DNA of 64,000 nt. Source: Urechis unicinctus. Taxonomy: Eukaryota; Annelida; Polychaeta; Xenopneusta; Urechidae. The stretch lies in the NCBI GenBank assembly GCA_034190875.2, contig CM067344.1, forward strand, positions 17,197,625 to 17,261,624. Direction: 5' to 3'. The translations under genes were made by a program, and so were the position numbers. Below the pieces are notes generated by a model. It did not search any database. It saw only the letters and a list, made by a program, of their open reading frames with translations, and had not been told where the DNA came from. Below are positions 1 through 14,540 of the stretch, piece after piece; the first letter of the stretch is position 1; every line of letters begins with the position of its first letter.

Positions 1-1160
1 ATAGCCGACAATAACGGCGTGTAAAACGATAGATTAATTTAATCACGTGTGTCACTCTCCGGCAGAACAAAAACGGTATAGATCTGGATATTTATTTAAA
101 TAGAAAGTGGGAAAACAACCGATTTCTAATTCCAACTTGACAGAACATTCAGTTGTTAAGCAGCTGATTACCCATTTTCTTGGCTTGTATTTAGTAATAG
201 AAGTATGAAGATCTAACAGTCATTCTGTCCTCCAAGCACAAATTTGCTACCTTTGTACCGATATGCATAGTGACCTTAACCATGGTACGCATATATACTA
301 TCAATCTTACATGTATACGGCATCGTCATTGATATACATAAGCGTTCAACAATGGTCTTGCTGCTTTAGTGTTAAGGCCTGCTATGATATTTAGGAATCA
401 TTATTGCCAAATTACAGTAGTCAGCGATATCAAAATTGTGATCAAAGTTTGTTGGTCAATTATCTATGAGTCGTACAATTCCGATAGGAAGCCTGACTAG
501 CCACGAATTGTACATTCGGTAGCAGCGCCATTATTATTGTAGGTGTTCAATAAAATGGAGTTCTACTGAATAGGCGTGACCGTGCAAAAGATATTGGCTG
601 CAATAGCTTTTGCTCCATTGGTTATTTATCGTACTAGCCCCATTTTGATGCGCATACTACAGCGTTAAGAATAGGTCACCTGTATACCTCTGGCCCTAAA
701 TTGCCATGTTGCAAGTAGACTGATCCATTATATGCACTCGATTTGCTAGCCCGTTTTGCTAGCCCTTAGCATGCAACTTTCATATGTGCTGAGGTTTCAG
801 TATAAATCAACCAAATGCGCTAGACTTTCGTTCTGTTATGATGCTGATCCACTACTGTTCTCAAATTTTCTACGAACATGTCACATCAAAAAATCGAAGC
901 CGGTTCCCATGGTATCGTGGTGAACTGCGTCGCCTTTGTTTGTTCGATACTAAGGTGAAAAGGCGATTCCATCTCTGAAAAGGCATGCACCCTACCCTGG
1001 TAACTCAATAGTATCGCGCAGTCCTGTCTTGGCATCGGGCAGAGTAGGCGTGTAGCGTGTCAAAGCATCACAATCATATCTCCTCCATCACAGTCGCGAT
1101 ACCACCTCGTTGTTGAAAGTGACGTTGAATCCAAATTTAACCATTACCATTACCACATCG

Positions 1161-1370
<210 letters not shown>

Positions 1371-1445
1371 GTAAAGACGTGCGTGAACAACGTTTAAGCA
1401 GCGGCAATCGCGCGAGGTATGCACATACTGGATACAGTAATAACT

Positions 1446-1760
<315 letters not shown>

Positions 1761-4218
1761 TGTTTGTTGTAAAGCTGTGCGTGAACACGCGTGTTTGTTA
1801 ATGTGTTTTGCGAATCTGTTTGCGCACCAGAACAAGAATTCCAGCAATGCAATATGCTAATAGGCTTTTTGCAGAGCCAACTGTGAAGCTTTAGCGGTTA
1901 AGAGGGCTTAATCTGAGGAGGCAAGAATGTTTGGATGATAGTTAAATGCGGACAAAAGCATGTGATGTAAGTTATAGAAACCCCAGCATGAATGGATCAT
2001 TTCGATAGCAAGGATTAAACAGTGATTGTCGATGTTGCATATGACTGTTGAACAATGTGTGGTTCAGGCATGGTCAAGTGGTGGGTTTATTTCTGTGCCA
2101 GGTCAATTACCGGATAGTATTGTGTTTCTAACGAGCAAATATGCATCAAAGTAATATCCGGAATGGGCATCCGGTGTTTGAGTTGCCCTCAATCACGTAT
2201 CTGCGGGATGAGTTAAAATATACTACCATCTGCTAGCATACAAATGGGCACTAATTGTTTGGTATTTTCTCATGCCTTACTGTGCTATGGGAATAAAACA
2301 TGGAATTCATTACTAAAATTGGGAGGAATGAGCCCTTTATAATCATAAAAACTGGCTAAGGGATGATGAGAGTAATTGCTCTGTCTAGTCCAAAAAGACG
2401 CAGCGGGGATATTGATCGCATGTATTTATTTCGAGATTCGAACTCAAGTGTCGGTACACAAACGACGTTTCCTGTAACCGAACCTCAAGCACAGACACCG
2501 CCATCGGTGTTCACGCAAAAATTATTACAACATGCGATCAAAAGCGATGATATATTTACTAAAAAATTATTTTGTTTGCACATTCGGAACATTGTTATAG
2601 ATGACACGCGGGAAACACAATCCAGATTTATTGAACACTATGAATAGATAACTAGTAACTAACTAGCTACAAAACTAGTAATGGTTACTACGTTTTCCGT
2701 CACGAATATATTTGACGGGAGTAATCTTATATGTAATCGCATGAATAACACCAATTCTCTGGAATATTGTATTGTTCATTGCCAAAGATGCTGCTTATAT
2801 TAGTACACTTTTGCGGATATAGCAGCAAATGGCCATGTGTTGTCGTTGGTTATTTCACCAATTAACAGACTGTTTGCCCTTTTAACAGTAAAATATTTTC
2901 AAACACCGGCAAAGAATTACAGCAAATGTGAATTGTTATCACGGCACAAGTTATTTTAACAGGTCGGTGCAGAGATATTACCATTAATTTGTATTTATAT
3001 TTTACCTAGCATTGTAAGGTAGATATCAATGACGGTACTATTTATATAGATGCGCTGTGATGAGAAATACGTGTCTTAACCTATTTGTCTATATCTGCAA
3101 AGGGGTAACGACATACGGATGCTATTTGTATAACACCAAACGAAAGGCAGGATGCAACACTTGACACTAAAAAGCCTAAATATGAATTCAGATATACAGG
3201 TTGTATCGATTCTGATCACATATTGTGCGATCGCTAGGTTGCTGAGCAATTTTTAATGCATACACTTCTTGTCTTTTTTGTGCGGAGTGATCTTACCTCT
3301 GTTTTCAATTGATTATAGTCTTCTACGCAACCAACATGCCAAGCCAAAATGAAATTGTTACCACCATTGTTGAAGTTTGATCTGTGACAAACAGGGATAG
3401 TTATATTGAAACCTAAATCGTAGGTACCCTTCAGAACGCCTTTACTTGACAGTAACTATTTTCGGTTTGGTTCAATAGCAGAATCCGATCAGCACCATGA
3501 TCTATCTTCCACTTCTACAGAATCGCAGGGATGTAATATGTCACCCTAGCAGTGATGCTCACTCAGGAATATTTGGGACGTGTCCCTGGTTTTTGACAGC
3601 TACTAAATCACAAATCTGCGCGACGAGGATCATTTTATACACTGAAATTCAAAATAAAAACTCAGATCAGCGCTGAAAATATATTCTGAAAATTAACTGC
3701 AGCCACAAATACGTCCTATATCAAGACACTAGAACAAAAACTCTTTTGTCATCTTGATGGGCTCAGCTCAACAAAACTAGATGACGACGGTTCAACAACA
3801 TGTTGACTTTCTTCATATAATTAAGAATTAAGTAATGGGTCATTTCAGAAATCCTGATAATGTTACTAATTTGAACATCAAACATTTACTGAATTGATGT
3901 ATCAGTGTTGTATCAAGTTCACACTAAAATAATTTCCTATGCTTTCAATGTTTCATATTCTTACCAAAAAAAAAACCAATAATTATGTGTAGACTATTTT
4001 ATTTGTACGAATATGAATATGCTTTGCTTTGAAACCGTGAATTGACAGATCCTCTAGCCCAACATACTGTTTATTGCAAGCTGCATGCATAATAATCATT
4101 CCATAAACACATCCGGCCTAGAAGAACGCGCAGGGGATTTCGATTGTTTTTCGTTCTTAATTTGATAGGACTGAATATGGCATTCGTTTATTAAAATTAT
4201 CATTACGGGATTAGAATA

Positions 4219-4576
4219 CCAAGGCGTAACTAAACCACTGCTGAAGCACTGAGATATACTATGGTGTAACTATACCACTGCTGAAGCACTGAGATATACT
4301 ATGGAGTAACTATACCACTGCTGAAGCACTGAGATATACTATGGTGTAACTATACCACTGCTGAAGCACTGAGATATACCATGGCGTAACTATACCACTG
4401 CTGAAGCACTGAGATATACTATGGTGTAACTATACCACTGCTGAAACACTGAGATATTCCATGGCGACACTATACCACTGCTGAAGCATTGAGATGTACC
4501 ATGGCGTAACTATACCACTGCTGAAGCACTTAGATATACCATGGCCTAATCAAACCACTGCTGAAGCACTGAGATA
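4219..4576. repeat. 40-bp minisatellite in copy A, about 9 units
   Basis: The unit is 40 bases with the constant core CCACTGCTGAAGCACTGAGA followed by TATACYATGGYGTAACTATA. About nine head-to-tail units are visible. Most units here read TACTATGGTG or TACTATGGAG, and the last ones read TACCATGGCG. After the array copy A retains about 60 bases that copy B lacks before GCGTTTAGGTCAATG. There are no unique spacers, so this is not a CRISPR array. Confidence 0.97.
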
Positions 4577-5236
4577 TTAATATTCAATTGCCGTTTTTTG
4601 ACTACTTTATTTGCGTTTAGGTCAATGTTAGTGTTTATATTACTGTTAAGCAGATAGCAAACGAATCGCAGGATTTAAGATAATAATGCATGGGAGTTGA
4701 CGTACAGTATCTAAATTGTTACAGATGTAACACGATTGGTGTTCGAAATTACTTATGATATCATAACTAGAATAGTGTGGTTTTCATTCGCCTAGTAAAC
4801 GATCACTTGTTTTACGTTTAAAAACTAATGATATGTTGTGAGCTCGAACATGACACACTCGAACCCATATATCGCTTCATGCACCTCAACCTGTCCCAGT
4901 TACGATCTCTCGCGGCCGTCACATCTTCGCTTCCTTATGATTCTCATCAGTATCGACTGCGATGCAGGAGAATTGCGTTTACATTGTGGAAGGCCATTGC
5001 AAACGGATGGTTCATATTCGAAAGAAATTTTATAGGGAATATTTGGCGAGGCTACTATAAATGGAAAAATTATAACATCATGTACAAATATGGAGGGAGA
5101 GCCTTGTCACAATACATCGACAGCGGAAGCTTTCAGATTAAAGCACATGTTTGTATTAGAGTTTTATTCCACCTTTATCACCGCGCAGAGTGCATCCACA
5201 CCAGCATACCGGCCCGGGACAATTAAGCCCTGTCAA

Positions 5237-8200
5237 GTAAAATTATGGATAATTTCACGCGCCCAAACAGAGATGACATCTTGATAGGCCAGAAGAAACA
5301 TTCTACATGCAGGTAACATCAGTCATGTGTCTGAGCACTGATGTCACTTGTTACCAGCCGGCATGACTCGTTCGTTGCGTTCACTTGCATAAACGGCGTT
5401 ATGATACCGTAATCAATAACCTAGTTTAGTAACATTGAATCAGCCCATCATCTATCCAAGCTAGATACAGCTACATAATGAATCGCCTTGTAAATCGTCT
5501 GTTCGCAGAATATGGAACCGAATCGTGATGAGAAGTATACAGCATGTCGATGCATTGCCTTAACCTTGTAATAACATCGAAGAATCAAAAATTATCACGG
5601 AGATGTCGCAACTTGTATCGTTCATTGAGTAATCTTATCGACTCTACCTAATACGTTGATCGTCATCAGGGTTTGGTTGATTTATAGCTGAGTTAAAAGG
5701 GTTCACTTGCGCCTCCATGCGTGAAAATATGTGATCATTCCACCTGTGAACAACGTAGTTCTTTGTCATAGAGTCTCCTAAAACCACATTATCTCATTAA
5801 TTCGGGACCGTGGTATCCTCTGAAGGCTCCAAATCCTTAGCAGCCATCGAGCCCTAAGACATTGGATAAACCGCCATATAGTTGATTTCATGGTACCTTT
5901 AACGAATGCGTTTTTTTCACTCATTTTCATGATCACCGAACAGGTAGTCCGAGTAAACCCTCTTAGCGTATATCTAAGCTCTATGATGAAAGAGCGCGCA
6001 CACATTGTTATTTCTAGTAGTATATTGATTGCGACGGAACTGGGTTTTATCATTTGGACCCAAATGCCGACTCTTCGAGCATCTGTCACCTCTCGCATCA
6101 GTCAAATAACAGGAGACTGATGGCTACTTATACTGCTCCTTAACGGCCTCCCCGTTTATCTACCTGGTCAATTTAGCCACGAGACTTCATTTCATGGTCA
6201 AGGAACGACGATTCAAACTGTGTTGTCGCTGAATTGGCTCTATAGACTAATAACAGTTGTTATTGCACCACCTGGACTATGCCTGCATTACACTGGTGCA
6301 TTGTGTAGACCATGCAGTTCGCCGCTATCTCGTTAGATATCTAACCTGTAATAATAATAGCTCAAAATCATAGGCTGATGTGGATTATCATATACATCAT
6401 TTAAATACCATGACCAAACAATTTATAACCAAATATTAGACAATAAATTACATAAGCAAGTAAAATGATCGCATGAATACTACATACTACATTGCACGTG
6501 TAAAAAGCAAATGTATATTGCAAATATGGCCAGCGTTACAATAGCCAATATAGGACAGTATATGTGCAACGGCACATGTCTATATCATCTACTGTACGAT
6601 TATATAAACAGTAATATATACAATATCAATTACGGATCACTTCCGAGATACTACTCTTGACTCTTCAGATAACACTTAATGGAGAATGCCCACATATAGC
6701 TTATTATTAGATATAAGCCATTAACCATCACAGACGTGTCTCACGGTGTCAAGCCACGAAAGGGTTTGGAATCACACAGCCTCTGAACATGAGCCATTAA
6801 ACCTCCACAGCTGGTTAAAGACGCATCACCAAGTCACGCTGGTGTTGTTTTAAATAAAAAAAAACAACAAGCATTTCGCTCAAATTAAAAGTTGATGAAT
6901 TCATTAGAGTACCTTTTTATTGTTAGCAGTATCACAGTTGACCGTTATTTTCAATGTCACTTGCACTCACACAGTGATTAGCGGCGCTATCACCTCTGAC
7001 GTTGACTGACGCTCATTAGTTATGATCTTTGTAAGAAGCGTTGTGTGTATGACAGCCCATTATATTTGATAACGCAGTAGTTGAACTTGACAAAGCCTGT
7101 TATTTGTAGCTGTTTATTTATGTGGAAGTATATCAGCATGTGGGATGTGAAAAAAATGACACAAGTGTAATTGTAAAAAATATAAGTTGAAATGCACGAA
7201 AATATGTATTGATTATTGAGTTTTGTACTTTTTCCGTTTCTGGCCATTGAATATGGCCGTAACCGGTTAGTGGCTCGGCCGTTGATGAAATGTCGTCGCC
7301 AATGTATAACCCCATTGCCATATTTCATCCGTCATAGTTGCCTGTGATGATGATTAAATATATAATGCATGAGTAGTGCGAAATGTACAAATGTTTGTGG
7401 CTGCTATCAATCACACATTTTATAGTGCCATGTAACAGTGTGATATAATAAGAACGCACAGCTCTATGTACGTGGGCTACAAATGTGCATAGCGTTACTG
7501 TCGCGGGCCAATCAACAGCATATCACCTACTGTGAACGCGCAGTCAATATCAAGCCATTAGAAAGTGTGTTATCGTCGATATGGGTGCATTGTCAGATGT
7601 AAATATATAAATACTTGAGGATGTCCGACAACGCCTCCCATCTTCGCAAGGCATATGAAACATATAGCATTGCATAGCTTAGTCCGAGCAATATGATTTA
7701 TGGCAATTGACTTGCCGGTCAACATCAGAGATCCATCAACGATCAACATGTTTCTATGCGACGTTTGTTTTGAACAATTCATAACAAATGTCGCGGCTTG
7801 GCGTTTAAGGAAGTGCCTTTGTGTCCAAATCAAGTTCTCAACAAGTATCAATGAGACCCCACGCCGTACTCGGCGCTCCCACAACGTTTAACTTACTTTT
7901 AGTTGTGTTCGCCACTCTGATATTCCTGAATCGGTCATCTTTATTATACTTTTCATGGGGTAAATCAGATGACGTTTGAGTAGCTGGGTATAGGTGAAAG
8001 AAGTTATTATTTATTTCGTGGTTCACGGATCATGTCGATTCTAATTGGTTGCGCAATGATGCACACAATAAGTGAATATTTGATGAAATCTACATCTTAT
8101 TCTAAGCGGAAGTATACATATCGATAGCACGGAAGTTATAGAGTGTATTCGTGTGGTTCATGGTTCATAACGTAAGCACCGTTATCGATGAAGCGATTTA

Positions 8201-11200
8201 TACCGTACACCATTAATATTTCCAGTAAAATGATGATATTGAAAATTTATCAGCATAATTTTTGATCAAGTAAAGTTTGCGGCACAAATTATAAGAAGGC
8301 ATTTTACGTCTGCGTTAAAACGTAGTAATTCTATTGACAAAATGATCCCTTTAAGCGATAGTTTTTATTTCATCAAATCTCTTATGACTTAACTGCTCAA
8401 CAGATAACGCAATAGCGGGCCCATTTATCTAAACTTGAGCGATAAAAATTCCACTGAAATAAAACGTTGATAGGTAGACGCGGGATTACATCACCGAGAC
8501 GCCTGTAAAATTGAAATATCAAGATTACTTGGGCGCTATTGATTGTGAGCATGAATCATATTTTAATCTTACCACGCATTCCATAATACTGGTATTATTA
8601 ATTATACCATATACTCATACGTGTGGGTGAGGTACGATACCAGGCGGTCGATCACACATTATCGTTATAGGTTGTCGTAGCGGGGGTGCACATGTACTCA
8701 TGGTAAATACATAGAATACAATGCAATAATCGTAGCCATTTGTAAGAGGATGTTTGAAAGTAGAGTAGATCTAGCCTATCCCATACACTTAGCCAATTGA
8801 GCACTGTAAGTTATTTTCCAGCCATGTGTGCGTTAACAAAAGTCCAGGATTGATTATCTTTAACGTCCTTCTCCGGCGGAAAGGTTATTTTAGAGCTGTT
8901 CATCAAGGCGCACTTAAAACGTGGCAAGGAAGAAAATCCAGATAATTACAAGCTGTTTTGGCGTGGTACGTCGCACTCAAGAAGCAGTCATGATTAATCA
9001 TGAGCCTCATTTCTTTACGCTCATCTGGGAGGTGATAAGCGATGGTTGCAGTATGAGGGAGGGATCTGTGTTAATCATGGCACAAATATCTTCTTGGCTT
9101 GATTGAACGATAGTAATAATGACATATATCTGATCGTCAGTCTCGACGGCTATTGAATACAAGCGCCGCGTCACTCTTCGATGGACAGCACAACCGTTTG
9201 TCAATATGGCTATTATATATTGCTTTGCTGGATGAATTATTCAAACAACAATAAACAGGAATATGTCAAAGCTCTCGTCCTAGAGGTGGCATCCATGCCC
9301 AATGGTTAACACCCACCAAAATGTAATTATGCATTTCATTGTGCTATCGAATCATGGTTGTCCCAGAAGTACTTGGTATGGTTTACTACTGATCCAATTT
9401 TTTTTTCTTTGCTAAACATCGACCTGTTGAGCATTCCAAGCTTCTTTTGCACACACTCTTGCTCATCGGATCGCGCTTGCCTCTCTGCACCATATTATTC
9501 TGTACTTAACCTTATCCTCTTCTACTCAACAATCATCTGTGCTAAATCTGGTGGTCCCCGCAATCCAGATCGCCCGCTATCCACACCACTCTGTTTGATT
9601 GACGCCGAGTTTCCTATAACCCAAGTAATTATCTGTCCTACATAAAACAACAAACACGTGGGGTTTTTTTTCACTTCGTTGAACTCCATTATTGGAATTC
9701 TGCCATGCACGGCAAAATGTATTGACTATGAAACCATATTTAGGACCCGAGTCGCTAATGCTTTAACCACTATAATCATTTCAAACACTTTTAGCAGTGC
9801 CGAATCCGTCACAGCAGGCATCTGTGTGGTACCCATGGTGTCTTACAATCAGATTATCATGCAGAAGCAAGCGTCAATTGAACCCTTATTACAATATGAA
9901 TTAACAGCGACAGGACATATTCCGGAGCAAAGATGCAATAATACACGCTCGCTAATGCTTACATAAACCACTAACCTTGTCTGACGGCCGAAAATACTTG
10001 AGCCACTAAGAAAGCGTCAAACGCCCGACGCGTTTCCGGCGAATCGAAGACAGATATTGTCCAACAAAGAGTACGCAGATTTTTAGGAGTTTATGCGGTG
10101 AGGGTTATTTATGGAGGCAAATGGTGATCTTTGATGAAGTGCCTCAGCCTGTACTTAATTTTATATCGAACACACGAAATGACATCACCCCAAAGGCTCA
10201 TTCATAACAGATGGACGTTGCCACAATTAACAAGAGGATTACCCGTAGATGAACGACCGTTTAGGTGCACACGGGCGATGAAAGGAAAATAAAATCCAGG
10301 CGTATCGTCTTTTTTATACGGACATTGTTGTGCACCTGCCACCAGATCTCAGTAATGTAATTAGCTTTCCTTGTCAGTTCTACGAGTAGCTCATCAACGG
10401 ACACATGGTATTGTTTTATAATTGCCGTGGAATTCTCTCGATTTTTATTCTTCGAAATAGCATGATCATATCAATCCGAAACATCATCAGCAAAGACCGT
10501 TGAATGTGCAAAATTCATTACACTGTATGCATTAACGAATATATCTGTGCTTACCTGGCTCTGTGCTTATAAGTATTTAATGGAGTACGAGTGATGCTAT
10601 TCGTTAATTATTGGTTCCATGGTACATCCTTAAGATTAATCAGAGCATTTTATTAACACATGCAATATTGGGAGTGCCAATGAACACGCATGCTATGGGG
10701 AGGTACGTAACGATGCGAGGCGGGAACTGCAAGTAGATGGCGGGCAATTGCGGATTGAACTGTAAATTAATGCCTTAAGCGTGATATAAAGGAAACTAAT
10801 TTGTTAAGACAAGCAATATTTCTAGTCTTCCTTAGAGTTTGTACGCACCTTCAGAGTCTGTATGCATCGTATTTGAGGATGACTTTAATGAGTTAGCCAT
10901 ATATTAGTTTGTCGTTTTGAGTGAGTCATAATCAATGACACACCTAAGGTAAGGGGTGGATCATATATTACACCCTGGAAGATGTTTCATTGATCGCACA
11001 CTGAAATATATGGAAGACACATTGCCCAGTGTTTCATAAAAGATGATTAAGATATACAATTAACGCATATGAATATCTTGCGTTATTTACATAACTACAA
11101 AGAATAGTGGGAACAGTTACAATGCAAATGAAACTGTTTCCTCACACCTTAAGTATGCACCACATAGACTGGTGCGTATAGAAAAGGCTGAAAGGCTCAA

Positions 11201-14159
11201 AGCCTGTAATTATACGGTTCTTAGGAGAGGTTGGATTAGGTAATGAACTATATTATATATTGTAATATCATACCCTACTTGGTGTGCTTTGTTAATGCTT
11301 CAATCCACAGTGGTTACTTGAGGTTTCGAAGATTAAAAAATGATAGAATTCAAAGCTCTGCCTCTTGTGAATAAATCAATCCTCTTCGGTCATTGTACCT
11401 TAAAGTTTGTCATTTCGTTCATGATTATTTAAGCAATTGAAGATTCATGATTGTATAACATACTTAGCGACTTTAATGATAAGCACGCTGGCGTAATATG
11501 GTACCCAGAGCAAGCCGGTCTGTCAAATACTACAATGAAACGTGACACTGGTGATGGGGGTCGGATGACTGCCACATGTTGGCAGAAAGTACTCTCACTG
11601 TGACCTCTGATAGAATCCTCGATATGACTCAATCCATATTTTCGATAAATATCACAGAAAAGTCTACCAAAGAAATCAATCTTTTTTATTCTATTTGACC
11701 TTGGCAGTGATTCCTGCACACATTGAAAACACTCATATAAGCGATCTCATGACCTACAGGAGTAGGTAGTTATCTATCATTTACACAAGCTCATTGTCAC
11801 TTGACAGGTGCATTCTAGCCAAAGGCAAGAAACATTAATCAATCAGCGATAACGTGTCAAAGAGGCTAGCATCTAAAGAGCATACCACTACAGCCGTAAT
11901 GAATCATCCTCGGAAATCTTTGTGAGGTTTTGGCTGCTGGTTGGATTGAGACTTATGTGAATACTAGCAGTCCAAACAAGCACCCAACCAGATGACATGA
12001 TTATTCATAAAATCAAAGATATGTGCATAACATTCAAAGTATCACATAAGGTATAAAATGTACGGTTTGATGCGTCCGAGTTGCACTGGATCTGTTATTT
12101 TCACAGTCATTCAATGTGTGGATTATCTTGTTACTGATGTATAACATATATTCATAATGTTCAGTATACGAATATGTAGTTGGTGGTGGAAATAGAGCTT
12201 ACACTACCTTCTCGTGACGGACTCAAAACCCTTTAATGCATGTTATTTTAGGCTTATCAAATTTAGCTGTGGGACTGGGGTTAAGACGGATAAACGAGGC
12301 CAAAATAGTGCTGTAACTACCTGTTCTTGATAAGCTGGTGCAAACTATTAGTGCAGGAATGATTGGCTGTAATGGATATTAAATATCTCAGCCATCTAAG
12401 TTAACGTTTCTGATTATTTAAAAAGCTCATTTACAGCGCATCTGTCCGTTTAATAGTTATGTACTTATATGTATCTTTCCCTTCACACGATATATTGCTT
12501 ATTGGGGATACGGATTTGCGTTAAACATGGATAGCTTTGATAAGAACCAAGCATGTCCCTAGGTTATTAAACATAGTTAGATGGTATGGCTTGGTCATTT
12601 GATTTTTAAATATAATAAACCATCGTGTCTTTGTAATGTACCTTTGCCTTCAACTGTCCTTAAAACAACGCACGGGGCAAACCGACGAGTCAAGTGTAGC
12701 CAACCCATAAGAAGGCTTAACGCCAGAGGTGCTTAAGATAAAAACGCATCGCAGTTATAAAGCACGCCCAAAATTGATTATACGTTCATCGTTTGAATCG
12801 GGAAAAAACAGCTGGTGGATTCCGTCTATTGGTTCAGCAGCTTCGTGGTTGCGAGTACTTCATCACTAGATTACGGAGATAATTTTATGTTCCGCAATAC
12901 TTTCTTAAACTAACATTTACTATCAAGTCACATGACCTCGCCTGATCTATCTATAATCTGCCACTAGCAAAATTAAAATGAAATTGGCGTCAGGATATAA
13001 AACTGTGAGGAATAATATGAAGTGAATAAGGATTTCACGGAATACATCAGCGTGTATGACGAAACATTTCCTTCAATCTATGCAATCCGCAAGCCTGATA
13101 GAAAATGTGTGTTGCATCGCCATCGGCTTTTAGTTACTTATCAAAGATGCAGAATGAAAATCCGACAATACAACAACACATGATCTTATATAAAAATGAA
13201 GTGGTGTGATGATAGACATATCGGACATAATACGACACAACAGTTGATTGCAACTTGACAGCGGTACTTTTTTACGTTCTGTCCAAATCCGTGCTTATAT
13301 TGCGTTCCATTCCCGCGAAATAATTTTCTAAATCTCTTCAGTTGGATGATGACGACACTTGATAACATCTTCATGCGAATAAATGAGGTAACTATTTGAG
13401 CTCATGGTGAAAAAGAGATGAACCAATCGCTAGTTATTTATGTTTCAAAACTTTGTAATTATTTGGAGACAAGATATTGCTATGCATAACAAAGATGTTT
13501 GAGATAGCTTGCCAATTATAGGTTTGTGAATACGCTTCTGATTATGGAACATATTACATATGAAGTTGCTAAAATACGATACAATATGGAATGCTATTTT
13601 ACCATTTCATGCATTGAGGAGCAAACAAGATGTTGGGATCTCATATGGAGATATAAAATATTCAGGTGATCTAGCATTCGTGTATTGGGAAGTCAAATCT
13701 TGGTGAACATACATATACCATGAATCTTACTGTAACACCAAATTTTTTCAAAAAACTAGCTCAAATAGTTCTTCATGGAAAAAGCAGGCCATGTAGGACG
13801 TGAAGGATGGCGGCAAATACATCTGCCATTTTCAGATATATTCATATAAGATAGAAACATCAATTGGTTTGACTAATTGATATCATCGACCTTATGCGAA
13901 TTATATATTGAATGAATTCGCATTATTCATCACTCGCAGAAAATGCTTTCAGTTATGCCGGATATCTACTTAATCAACACAGACAAGATGACAATGTTAC
14001 CCACTGTTCACATCAATGCGACCAGTATGACATACTCTCTGCTCTTCCAGCTGGCAATACAACAATCTCCGGCCAATAATGCGTTTCAACAAAATGTGGC
14101 ATCCCACTTTACATCACAACCACATTGGTTTTGTCCCTTGCGTGTGTAGCATATCTGGC
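5237..14159. other. Long stretch with no supported gene
   Basis: About 8.9 kb of AT-rich DNA. All open frames are about 110 codons or shorter, overlap on opposite strands, and show no family motif. I saw no long tandem repeat, intact tRNA or element end here. A short near-palindrome built on AAAACAAC/GTTGTTTT lies near 6845-6875. Short exons or decayed elements below my recognition limit could be present. Confidence 0.5.
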
Positions 14160-14540
14160 GACGCACTGACATTTCTGAATCATTTGAAGTGACGACAGCT
14201 ATTGCGGCCCTCGTATGAAACCATTCATTGCTGAACCTATCAGCTGAAACGGATCATACACTCACATATCATGTCCGATCGCTTCAATCGGTTTAGTTGG
14301 ATATAGAACTTCTCATGGATTAACTCATGGACGTGTACTTTTCAGGAATTTAATCATGGAAAGATATCAAGACGCAATTATCGGAAGTGATTTATGGATA
14401 TATCCATATGTAATGAATGTTCTACTGGATTATCAATCAATTACTCCAGGATGTCAAGGAAGAGATCAAGTGTGCTCTATCCGGCTTACAAAACTAATCA
14501 CCATTAGAGGCGTCGGTGTATTGTCCGTGGTCACCTCGCC
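14160..14540 (+). repeat. Dispersed ~380-bp repeat, copy 1
   Basis: It aligns end to end with 59750-60150 in the same orientation, at roughly three quarters identity by eye. Shared landmarks in order are TTGAARTGACGA, TCATGTCCGA, CTTCTC..GATTAA, GAAAGRTATCAAGAC, GGATATATCC or TGATATATCC, and AAGGAAGAGAT. Homology fades on both sides. The 62-codon frame at 14356-14544 in this copy has stops in the other copy, so no protein is supported. It may be a fragment of an old interspersed element. The level of divergence means it is not a recent duplication. Confidence 0.75.

Noticed and set aside
2430..2520. Minus-strand GAGTTCGAATC resembling a tRNA T-loop
   Set aside because: The possible A box has two mismatches to the consensus, and no acceptor or anticodon stem could be formed.
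4219..4576. CRISPR-like appearance of regularly spaced repeats
   Set aside because: The 40-base units abut with no unique spacers. This is a minisatellite in a eukaryotic sequence.
4828..5226. 132-codon plus-strand ORF in copy A
   Set aside because: The same segment of copy B has an 8-base length difference and in-frame stops, so it has not been kept as a protein in either copy that can be compared.
7570..7884. 104-codon minus-strand ORF
   Set aside because: No motif, opposing frames of similar length, and no splice or start context that sets it apart from chance.
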